Assembly: GCF_036373705.1 (NCBI RefSeq)
Contig: NW_027102661.1
Coordinates: 868,001 to 932,000 of the forward strand
Origin: Amia ocellicauda
Taxonomy: Eukaryota; Chordata; Actinopteri; Amiiformes; Amiidae
Reading direction: 5' to 3'
Length of the DNA: 64,000 bases
This document shows positions 54,958 to 64,000 of the stretch, piece after piece; within the stretch, counting starts at the first letter, position 1, and each line of letters starts with the position of its first letter. A program made the position numbers and the translations under genes. Below the pieces are notes generated by a model. It saw only the letters and a program-made list of their open reading frames with translations. It ran no database searches and was not told where the DNA came from.

Positions 54958-55293
54958 TTAACCCACTCTGGAAGCTAGAAGACTGGTTAGGAAAGGCACG
55001 GCTATGCTCAACAGCGGTCCTATAAAACCCCTGGTTTGATTAATCTTCTTTCTTTTTCTTTTAATAGAATACTTCTTATTAGCGATGATCTTGATAACCG
55101 CTTTTTGTTTTTTGAGTTTAGAATGTTAAGAAGGGGTTAGGGGTATATTACCGTGTAAGATGTTAAAAGCTATTTCACACATGGTCTCGATCAAATCCGA
55201 GGGGGCCCCTGCCAGCACAGCTTTCCTATGGCGCAGGCTCCCCTCAAATAACATTTGCAAAAGTGGCAGATTTCTTTTAATCCGAACAGACAT
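54958..55293 (-). pseudogene. Small basic core protein, copy D, broken
   Basis: Matches 3166-3501 and 38301-38636 by position and sequence. Damaged in this copy. Confidence 0.6.
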
Positions 55294-55299
55294 TCTTAT

Positions 55300-55971
55300 T
55301 TATTTCCTTTTCTTTAGCACATACACTGCCGGCCAATCGGGTGGGCACAAACCTGTTCTGAGGCGAAAGTCTTCTGGGGTTTGTGCTTTTAAGTCCGCAA
55401 TCAAGTACCCGTAGGGTTTTTTGGTGGCATCCTCAAATGCCTCCAAAAAGAACTTGGTCTGGTTAGGGTACATTTGACGAGCCAAGACGGTGACCTGTAG
55501 TTTATCTCTGGGGTTTTTAAAAAGAATTATATAATTGGCATTTAAATTAATAGTGCGGCTTTTTTTACCTTGAAAAAATAGATTTTGAACTAAATAAAGA
55601 ATACTTAAATTCCTATGATGAGTGTACTTTGTGAAAGCTTTTTCCACTTCACTGTTGTCACCGGCCTGCTCCATCAGGTCATCAAGGATCACTAGGTTAG
55701 TTTGACCGGGCGGGAACAAGTCATCGTCTTACAACGAGGCGGGGAGACCTTGCACAAATTTCAGATTATTTTTTTTCGAAGCCAAATCATCGTAGAGAGG
55801 TTGCCAGCAAGAGTAACACCACACTATGTTGTCAAGAGCTTGGGACACGGTTGCGTCCACATCTTCTATGATGTTCCTTATAAGATAGCTCTTCCCCGAA
55901 TTGGAGGGACCAGCTATAATACAGGAGAAAGGGTGTTGAAGTCTGTTATCAAAACCACCGCTAATATCCAT
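55300..55971 (-). pseudogene. FtsK/A32-type packaging ATPase, copy D, broken
   Basis: P-loop GPSNSGKS and Walker B LVILDD are both visible. Interrupted between them. Confidence 0.84.
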
Positions 55972-57022
55972 AAGGCAGAGTGGTATAATCAGTCTTCAAC
56001 ACTCCTTTATTGTACACCACCCTGAACCGTTTGTTTAGTGATCTATTTTCCAACGTGTACTCCTTTTTATTGCGATAGATCTGATTTCCGGCTGTAATAA
56101 TCTCACGAGGAGGCGCGTCTTTCTCGGTTACAAAACTTTCTACCAGGGTCGTCAGAGACTTGATGTTAATGAGCTTGTTGTTACAATGGTTCAGAGTGAA
56201 ACCCTTAACTTTCATACAGGTCTTACCCGCAGCCGTTCTGTATGCGTCTTAGGACCCCCTGAAACAAACTCCACTATGTGGTCCTGAGGATCTAGTTCGC
56301 TCGTTAACTCCCCAAGGTAGTCCCCGAGGGGAGGGACCCAATCCCCTGGCCTGGTGACAAAGATTACAGAGTCAGAATCATGATAGAGTGTGCGTTCCTG
56401 CAACTGATCCATTAAGTTGTACAGTTCAAGCCGGGCGTAAGCCGTGGTAAAAACCGCTATGAAAACATTAACGTTCCCCTGTTTGGTGGGGAAATCTTTA
56501 GGGGCCCTCCACTGGACCTGTGCCACGTGGTCATTTAAGAATTGAAAGTGTGATACTGCATGTTGTTTGGAAAACATAAATTCTATAAACTGTTCAGGGG
56601 TTTTAATCAAGGTTGTGTTTAGACGGTAATTTCTTTCCCCAAACTTACCCCACAGACTGTTTAAAATCAGTTTGGACATTTGTCTCTTGGCGGGGTTTAC
56701 AGTTATGTTCCTGCAACTTGGTGATGTCTGAAAAGGCAACCATCTGTTGAGAGTTTAAGCCAGCCCTCTGATGAAGCGTTAAAGCCTCTTGCAGAGCTTG
56801 GGGTTCAGGCATGTCGGGGGTGAGTAGTTTTATTAAACTGTAAGCAAAACAGAGCTTATTGTCCCCACTGGAACTCACCACTAATTGCCTGAGCTTGGTC
56901 CTAATTATGTCGTTCTTCAAGCATTTCGACAGTCTTCTAAGCGCCCCACCCTCAGGGTTACGAACCACATTCATTACCAGAGACAGACTTTCATCAGCTA
57001 AGATGGCTGCGTTACTTTGCAA
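55961..57022 (-). pseudogene. Family B DNA polymerase remnant, copy D
   Basis: About 1 kb is left of a gene of about 3.3 kb: the start region and the polymerase-palm part around LNSLWGKFG and motif C. Broken beyond use. Confidence 0.85.
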
Positions 57023-57816
57023 TAACGCTTCGATTTTAGCCAGACATCTAAATTATCTCCACTCAGCATTACAGATAGGTTGCTAAACAAATCATCCCCT
57101 CTGAGTTCTAACTGTACAACATCTCGAGGTCTGACCCTTTCAGCAACCTGTTCAAGCATTTTCTGCAAAGCCTCGTGTATGTTGACAAATATTTCTGCAT
57201 AATTGTCACAATTTAAAAGTTCTGCAAAATTAAAACACTGAATCATTTCAAAATTGTTATAGGCCGGTCTATCTATAATCACGGGATCACTGGTACTCTT
57301 GGACACATCATCATTTTGAACAAAGCCTTCACCCCCTACATTCTCACAGAGCATGTCCTCCACAGCCTTATCAGTCTCAGAACCCTCCACATTCCGAACA
57401 CCCCCACTGCTGACATCTACAAAACCCCCTTTTTGAGGAGGCTCATTTAAAGCCTGTAAAAGTCCTTCAAAGATATCCAACCGGTTAATGTCAAGACCCT
57501 CCTCTATAGTGATGGCTGCTTCTGCCGCCATCCTGTGTTCTAATTGTTTCAAATCATTTATAATAGGGGCAGAATTTGGTCGGGGTAGCTCCTCCAAAGA
57601 CTCCACCATTTCAAACAAATCGGGGTGAACTAGGGGGTGAACCTCTATAAGCGCTACCGGTGGGAGGTGGTTATTTAGATCATTGACCATCTGTAACAGG
57701 TCGGGGTTCACAGGTAAGTCTGTTAATTCACATTCTATCGGTGGTAATTGGGGGTTATTTAAATCATTTATCATTTGTAATAGTTCCAGGTTCATTGGGA
57801 CATCAGAGGAGTTCAC
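56998..57816 (-). CDS. Acidic protein with internal LLQMxNDLNN repeats, copy D
   Basis: A 272-codon open frame. This gene is open in all three copies that have it (7484-8302, 42588-43406, here), in contrast to the polymerase next to it. Confidence 0.6.
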   Translation of the reverse strand: MNSSDVPMNLELLQMINDLNNPQLPPIECELTDLPVNPDLLQMVNDLNNHLPPVALIEVHPLVHPDLFEMVESLEELPRPNSAPIINDLKQLEHRMAAEAAITIEEGLDINRLDIFEGLLQALNEPPQKGGFVDVSSGGVRNVEGSETDKAVEDMLCENVGGEGFVQNDDVSKSTSDPVIIDRPAYNNFEMIQCFNFAELLNCDNYAEIFVNIHEALQKMLEQVAERVRPRDVVQLELRGDDLFSNLSVMLSGDNLDVWLKSKRYCKVTQPS

Positions 57817-57978
57817 AACAGGGCCGGGGATGTTCTCTCGGGAAGGTCTTTTTGGGGCCCTAGCTTGTTCATAATCCTTTAGTTTGTGAGTTCTTTTACC
57901 AAGTCAGGACATTTTTTAATTTATTTTTTATTTTTCCAACAACCCACAATAGTAAGGCGTTTTGTGTCTATTAAAACA

Positions 57979-58580
57979 TTAAATACGGTACAATTCGTTA
58001 GTAAGGGTATTAATAAGGGTGTTTTGGCTCTCTATCACCAGGTTTTGCCCCACTAACACAAGTCTTTGATTTTGTAACAAAGTATGTAGCAACTCATGCC
58101 GACCTTCAGGAAGTAGCTCCGGGGGCTGGTGGCCTGGCTCAGCTTCAAAGGATGGTCGCTCCGGTAAATCTCGGTCGAAGGAGGCAGGGAGCGAGTGTAT
58201 ACTCATGGACGGAGACCAAGAAGGCCTTTGCGGTGACACCCTGGCCAAGCGCGGGGTTACTGTTTCGCGTTTCGGTAGCCAAGAAACGGGTCTGGGGGGA
58301 CGATGTTGAAACTAGGCCGTCGTTGGGTGGTGTGTCAGCCCTGACTGACGGCGACCCCTGAGGTTGTTGGATGCCTGTATTTGTTCCGCCCGACAATGCG
58401 GCGGGCTGAATCTGGGGTGTTGAATTACCCCCAGAAGGCTGTGGCCTGAGTAGATGTTGGGGGGTCTCCAAGACCACCGTGGGGGATCCTCTCGGTGATC
58501 TCACCGGGAAAGATGTTTGATCCCACTTAGACGGGGTAATTGTCCTCAATAGCTCATTCACAGAATGACTATCCCAAGAG
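57979..58580 (-). pseudogene. Pro/Ser-rich protein, probable last exon, copy D, broken
   Basis: Same region as 8465-9066, interrupted once or more. The acceptor-like AG upstream is kept. Confidence 0.52.
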
Positions 58581-60587
58581 TCTTGGGAAGAATAAAAATA
58601 TACATTACATTTACATCTTTAAACGGCGACAGAAATCAAACTTAAAACAACATGTCCAGGACATTCAAAACCTTTAGCTTTTTTAGACCTTTGAAAATAG
58701 CCTTAGACATTCACTACAACGCCTTATTATTTACAGACAATATATTTATTAGGACTTGATAATAAATTTAAAACAGAGAAGCCGCTGTAAATAAACTGTT
58801 TCTTAAATGTTTCTTTAAAAACTGTAATATTGTTAATAAAACACACACACACACAACAACATTTCATTTTTAAACGAACCTTCCAAGTGTAAACGCTTCC
58901 TGATCCCGGGACTTCCTGTTTCACAAACGTTTTCACGATCTGTTTAAATATTAAATACAATGAACACCTTCAAGCCTTTTCCTACAACCACTTTAAAACA
59001 GAAGTATAATAGCGGGAGATAAGCCAAACAACTTACTAAACCCTTTCGGACGGCTTTACTTCCTAACCAGACGGTACGGCAATCGGTCATTTCTAAACAC
59101 GTTCCCCAGAAACAAGCCTAGACCTGACTTCTAAAGATCTTTCCCAGAACCCCCCGCCCTACAGGAAACGGTCACCCATCGCTTAAATATTAGCCCTCAA
59201 CGGGCAAACAAAGCCCTTTTAAAAACATTAAAGTTTGAAAGATCTTACTTACCTCCACAGAATAATCGTTTCTTATGTTTTTCGGCTGGTTTAGCTTTTT
59301 GCACCGCTGTGAAGGTAAGAGACATGTTTAACCTTTAACCACACCGCTTTATAAAAAGCTTTAACCTCTTACAGGCTGCAGATATATACTCACAGCTATC
59401 AGATACCGGGGCTGACGGCCTTTCAGATTCTTGAAAGGTTACGGTTCTCGAAGGTAAAACGAAACAAGCCCTCGATGTGGAAGGCCTTTCGTTGTCTCGA
59501 ACCACGTTTCTTAATACTGTTAGACAGGATAATTTTTTAAAATTAACAAAACTGGACTCAAACATCTTACAGAAACGTTATACAAACAAACAGGGGTTTA
59601 GTTCTTACCCGGTCGGCAGACAGCCTGTCTAGGGACAACCACTTCTCTTGGTCGATCCTTGGAGACATTAATCACAGGCCTTTCGATAGTTTCTGTGTAA
59701 TTAAAGAGACCGGCATTAATATATATTAAAACGTTTTCATAACTCTAATGAGCCGCTTCAAACCACACACACCCATGCATAAGAACCCATGAGCGCAAAC
59801 ACAAAAATCTTACCGTCGTTGTTCCAGATGATCTCCTCAGCGTTGGGAATTAACTCCTGTTGACTGGCTGAAAAATTATTTTACAGAACTTAAAACAGAT
59901 GTTATAGCCTTATTTACAATACATGCACACAACACGCTCTGAGTCAATGAAAATAATCTGAAGACTTGCCTAAAAACTCGTTTAAATCGAATCGCTGATG
60001 TTGTTTCCGGACATTGTTGATCTTTAGTCTTAAATCGAAAGGTCAGTATGAGTCTGTCGAGCTGAAGACCAGACCTTCATACTTATACTGATGGCCACAT
60101 GCCGGATCTGCTTGTAAGGCATTGTTCTGGTCTGGCCTTTGTGCCGCCCTGTTACCAATTAACATATCAAAACCAACCAATAAAATGACACTGCATCAAA
60201 TTTCAAATAGAAACCAAGATGGAGACGATCTCTCTCCTCTCTACTCTAAACTTTTATTAGAACCTTTTGGTCTCTCAAAAAAACATTTTTAAACATCAAG
60301 ACCTATAGTCAACAACCACTAAGAATATTTCAGGCCTTTATAAGCACTAAAAAACAACCTGAGCCTAGAAAATAACTATAAAGATCAAAAATAACTAGCG
60401 CTTTTACAGTGATTTTTTTTTTTTTTTTATAGCGATGCTATGTTTGGTATTAAACAAGTCACAAACTACTCAGAACAGCGTTTATCCCCGCAAAAGATAT
60501 ATTTGGGTTTATTTTACAAAGCTTATAAATTATATAGGTTAAAAGTATTCTGAATGTTTTGATATCACACGCCATACCAACTGTTGT
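58581..60587 (-). other. Right-hand region with splice-like short segments, copy D
   Basis: Matches 9067-11079 throughout, with the splice-like segments between about 59255 and 59870. It ends at the same join to spacer DNA as copy A. No separate gene seen. Confidence 0.5.
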
Positions 60588-60885
60588 CTTCTACACCTTA
60601 CGGTAGCAACAAATCTAACTACTGCTTTACTTTAACAATAATAATGACGGCGACCACGATGACAACAAGAACAACAACAACAAGAACAACAACAACAACA
60701 TCATCATCATCATCATCATCAGATTTTAATTAAAAGTGGCTACACCAGCGTTTACAATTTCAACCTGTCGACGGACGGACGCTCTGAGTGCATCGATTGC
60801 GGGCACTCCAATGAAGAAAAGACACCCACCGCCTCCGGGGAACCACGAGGGCAAGAATGACGAAAAGGGCCAGCCCACAGTAGGC

Positions 60886-60958
60886 TGTTTCCGCCCGGTT
60901 TCGAACCGGGGACCTTTCGCGCGTTAGGCGAACGTGATAACCGCTACACTACGGAAAC
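60886..60958 (-). tRNA. tRNA-Val(AAC)
   Basis: Anticodon loop CTAACGC; stems TTCGC/GCGAA and GTTTCCG/CGGAAAC pair. It is the healthy counterpart of the gene at 11363-11435. Confidence 0.9.
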
Positions 60959-61827
60959 TGACACCGCTGCCTCTTGCTTCAAATGGTTACCGTTAAAGCC
61001 TGCTGGTAAAACGGGCTCAGGTGTTTCAGGTCGGCTAGGCTGTGAGATGGCGTCTGAAGTGCGGCGAAAGGATGCCATTTTCACTGACCTGTTTGGCATT
61101 GCTAAAGGGCACATCAGGACACTTCGGAAACTCTTTTAAAGGCAGGACGCCCTGCGCTCTGACAGTGCCTGCACTTAACCCAACAAGGTGATGCTGAATG
61201 GCTTGTTCAAACGTCTGGTGGTCTTCCTTCACCACCAGACTATCAGAGCTATTGTGCCTTCTACACCTTACGGTAGCAACAAATCTAACTACTGCTTTAC
61301 TTTAACATTAATAATGACGGCGACTACGACGACAACAAGAATAACAACAACAACATCATCATCATGATTTTAATTAAAAGTGGCTACACCAGCGTTTACA
61401 ATTTCAACCTGTCGATGGACGAACGCTCTGAGTGCACCGATTTCGGGACACTTCGGAAACTCTTTCAAAGGCAGGACGACCTGCGCTCTGACAGTGCCTG
61501 CGTTTAGCCCTACAAGGTGATGCTGAATGGCTTGTTCAAACGGCTGGTGGTCTTCCGTCACCACCAGACTATCAGAGCTATACTGCGCCTTCAACTACAT
61601 AAGAGTAACAGCAATGTCGCCGATCCTGCTACGGTCGTATTGTAACGCAACAACATGTATCGATTTTAAAAGTGTCAGTTCCAGTGCCTCGCAAAGCTAC
61701 CCTTCTGCGATCGTTTGTTCTCAAGGTCAGGATTTCTTGCCACTCCGAGGAAGAGAAAACGACGGCCGGCCTTGGAGCAGAGAGATGGCGACGGGTAACA
61801 CGGCACTGGCACGCGTGCACCGCGGGT

Positions 61828-61900
61828 TGTTTCCACCCGGTTTCGAACCAGGGACCTTTCGCGTGTGAGGCGAACGTGATAGCCACTACACTACGGAAAC
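61828..61900 (-). tRNA. tRNA-Val(CAC)
   Basis: Anticodon CAC. The acceptor stem has one G-U pair (plus-strand TTTCCACCC). Other stems pair, B box intact. Confidence 0.86.
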
Positions 61901-62789
61901 CGACCCGTCCTGGTGTTTCAAATGGCTCCCATCGAAGCCGGCTGGTAAAACGCGTACAGGGGTTTCCCGTGGGCCAGCCTGTGAGATAAAGGTTTCTATT
62001 TTCACTGACCTATTTTGCATTGCTCAAGGGCACATCAGGACACTTTGGAAACTCTTTCAAAGGAAGAACGCCCTGAGCTATGACAAGACTTACACTTACC
62101 CCAACAAGGTGATGTTCAATGGCTTGTTCAAACAGCTGCTGCTCGTCTTGTGCCACCATCAGACAATCACAAAGCTATTGTGCCTTCTACACCTTACGGT
62201 AGCAACAAATCTAACTACTGCTTTACTTTAACAATAATAATGACGGCGACCACGACGACAACAAGAAAAACAAGAACAACAACAACAACAAGAACAAGAA
62301 CAACAACATCATCATCATCATCATCATATTTCAATTAAAAGTGGCTACACCAGCGTTTACAATTTCAACCTGTCGACGGACGGACGCTCTGAGTGCACCG
62401 ATTTCGGGACACTTAGGAAACTCTATCAAAGGCAGGTCGCCCTGCGCTCTGACAGTGCCTGCACTTAGCCCAACAAGGTGATGCTGAATGGCTTGTTCAA
62501 ACGGCTGGAGGTCCTCCGTCACCACCAGACTATCAGAGCTATACTGCGCCTTCGACTACATAAGAGTAACAGCAATGTCGCTGATCCTGCTACGGTCGTA
62601 TTGTAACAGCTACAACATGTATCGATTTTAAAAGTGTGAGTTCCAGCGCCTCGCAAAGCTACCCTTCTGCGATCGTTTGTTCTCAAGGTCAGGATTTCTT
62701 GCCACTCCGAGGAAGAGAAAACGACGGCCGGCCTTGGGGCAGAGAGATGGCGACGGGTAACATGGCACTGGCACGTGTGCACCGCGGGT

Positions 62790-62862
62790 TGTTTCCGCCC
62801 GGTTTCGAACCGGGGACCTTTCGCGTGTGAGGCAAACGTGATAGCCACTACACTACGGAAAA
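62790..62862 (-). tRNA. tRNA-Val(CAC)-like, weakened
   Basis: Anticodon CAC. The first acceptor base and one anticodon-stem base are changed (plus-strand GGAAAACG and GGCAAACG). Possibly decayed. Confidence 0.72.
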
Positions 62863-63157
62863 CGACCCGTCCTGGCGTTTCGAATGCCTCCCATCGAAGC
62901 AGGCTGATAAAACGCGCACAGGCGTTTCCCGTGGGCCAGCCTGTGAGATAAAGGTTTCTATTTTCACTGACCTATTTTGCATTGCTAAAGGGCACATCAG
63001 GACACTTCGGAAACTCTTTCAAAGGCAGGACGCCCTGCGCTCTGACAGTGCCTGCACTTAACCCAACAAGGTGATGCTGAATGGCTTGTTCAAACGGCTG
63101 GTGGTCTTCCGTCTCCACCAGACTATGAGAGCTATACTGCGCCTTCAACTACATAAG

Positions 63158-63342
63158 AGTAGATAGTAGGGTTTTTTGGGCGCGGCCTATTTTGTTATGA
63201 CGTATGCCCTAAGCTTATTAATATTCCTACGTCATAATTGGGGGGCGTGATTTTAGGTAGAGTTATTTCCTTAATTATTCCTACGTCATATCCGTCAGAA
63301 AGTGTGCACCCATAAAACCCTGAACAACAAGGCCACCCATAA
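63158..63342 (+). repeat. Left terminal inverted repeat, copy E
   Basis: Same tip AGTAGATAGT after CATAAG, with the three CRE-like sites. Confidence 0.88.
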
Positions 63343-63460
63343 ATACCCCCACCCCTCTGAAGGCAACGCCCCGAAACTCTCCTCTCTATTTAAGAACCCG
63401 CGCTTCTTTTAGGCAATACCTCTTTAATTCTCAGCTTCTGAAACATCCCGCTTCTTCAAC

Positions 63461-63865
63461 ATGTCCAGCGACATCAACATGAAACCCCGCAAGAAACAAT
63501 CCCGGGCAAGGGTTCCTGTACTCACCAATTTGAAGATTGAACGCTCCTGGGTGTTGTTCTGGGGGGCTCGACGGGGTTACCGCTTTAAAAGGGATCCCAG
63601 CTATGTTGGAGTGGAGCTTCTTGCTTTGGGAGAGAAGGAGGGTACGTTGGAACCTTTTGAGACGGTAATTGAATACTCTTATGAGGACTGGTTGAAGGTG
63701 ATGGCCTGGAGAGATCTGGGGCTTGTGGATAAGACTCTAGAAGGCTTGCAAGAGGGTCCAAGAGAATGCGAAATGGAGTCTCCGACTCAGGGTTTTGAAA
63801 GGTGTGAATGGGAAAGCTTGCAGAACTACGACAGACGACGTGTGGGGTTTTGGAGGGGGGTCTGA
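63461..63865 (+). pseudogene. Early gene 1, copy E, shortened
   Basis: The same short form as in copy B, with one Leu/Phe difference. Confidence 0.68.
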
Positions 63866-63968
63866 CGGCTCAGGGGCTACTCTCTTCTAAGAGGGCGGTG
63901 TGTCGTGACGTAGTGAAGAGATAGGATAAAAGGTGCAACAATTCATTCATGGTTTAAAATTAAAGAGA

Positions 63969-64000
63969 ATGTCTTACCCGAAAGCTGCGGACGTCGACAG
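63969..64000 (+). CDS. Early gene 2 start, copy E (cut by window end)
   Basis: The first codons (MSYPKAADVD) follow the CRE/TATA pair at about 63906-63933. The rest is outside the window. Confidence 0.6.
   Translation, partial: MSYPKAADVD

Larger units (their letters stand above)
48081..60587 (+). mobile_element. Polinton/adintovirus copy D, both ends absent
   Basis: A 12.5-kb copy that starts inside early gene 1 and ends at the same right-hand join as copy A. It has the full gene order from early gene 2 to the Pro/Ser-rich gene, but the polymerase region is much shortened and several other genes are broken, about ten breaks by my reading. It shares private changes with copy A, so A and D descend from one copy. 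Confidence 0.93.
60588..63157. repeat. tRNA-Val spacer between D and E
   Basis: Three tRNA-Val genes in AAC, CAC, CAC order with flanks and three AAC/ATC microsatellites (about 60660-60721, 61328-61365, 62254-62329). It contains two undisturbed versions of the Polinton target (CATAAGAGTAACAGC near 61600 and 62560) and ends with CATAAG at 63152-63157 before copy E. No convincing protein gene. Confidence 0.87.
63158..64000 (+). mobile_element. Polinton/adintovirus copy E, left end only
   Basis: Left inverted repeat, early promoter, early gene 1 and the first codons of early gene 2; the rest lies outside the window. Its variants match copy B (for example GTGTGCACCC, ACAACAAGG, the short early gene 1), so the D-E region repeats the A-B region. 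Confidence 0.92.

Noticed and set aside
11742-63400. Repeated independent Polinton insertions at a tRNA hot spot
   Set aside because: Every left end shares the same target and flank variants, which duplication explains more simply.
1-64000. CRISPR arrays, bacterial operons or phage
   Set aside because: Repeats are not of CRISPR type, and tRNA structure, TATA/poly(A) signals, the Tc1 element and microsatellites are all eukaryotic.

Overview
The window looks like nuclear DNA of a teleost fish (inference). Three kinds of sequence support this. Tandem valine tRNA genes lie on the minus strand, with eukaryotic A and B boxes and no encoded CCA. A Tc1/mariner transposon of a type common in fish is present twice. 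Most of the window is a head-to-tail array of a Polinton/Maverick element of the adintovirus type, all in the same orientation and by eye only a few percent diverged, so geologically young.

Layout: copy A (1-11079, left part outside the window), tRNA-Val spacer (11080-11741), copy B (11742-18007, lacks its right part), spacer with a Tc1 element (18008-21840), copy B' (21841-27595, lacks its right part), second copy of the Tc1 spacer (27596-31428), copy C (31429-47060, both ends present), spacer (47067-48080), copy D (48081-60587, both ends missing), spacer (60588-63157), and the left end of copy E (63158-64000). Copy C defines the element: 15,632 bp, inverted repeats of about 186 bp, and a 6-bp target duplication CATAAG in the spacer DNA downstream of a tRNA-Val(CAC) gene. 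All four visible left ends sit at this same CATAAG. One insertion was therefore multiplied by duplication of the host locus. One duplication step is almost fresh: 17666-24899 and 27254-34487 differ at two bases by my reading.

Element gene plan: the left half is read rightward. It holds an early region of two or three small genes behind TATA boxes and CRE-like sites, then a DDE integrase with a C-terminal chromodomain, penton (minor capsid), a small basic pX/pVI-like virion protein, hexon (major capsid) and an adenain-type cysteine protease. The right half is read leftward. It holds a Pro/Ser-rich protein that is probably multi-exon, an acidic protein with internal repeats, a protein-primed family B DNA polymerase, an FtsK/A32-type packaging ATPase, a small basic core protein and a conserved coiled protein. 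The two blocks converge on paired poly(A) signals. The set would replicate, package and integrate a linear dsDNA genome. Every copy in the window is a fossil: each has broken or missing genes, and copy C is the most complete.

The spacers are built from diverged units of roughly 0.6-1 kb. Each carries one tRNA-Val gene (anticodon AAC or CAC), a non-coding flank and often an AAC/ATC microsatellite. Fourteen tRNA-Val or tRNA-Val-like genes are visible. Several look intact and several look decayed.
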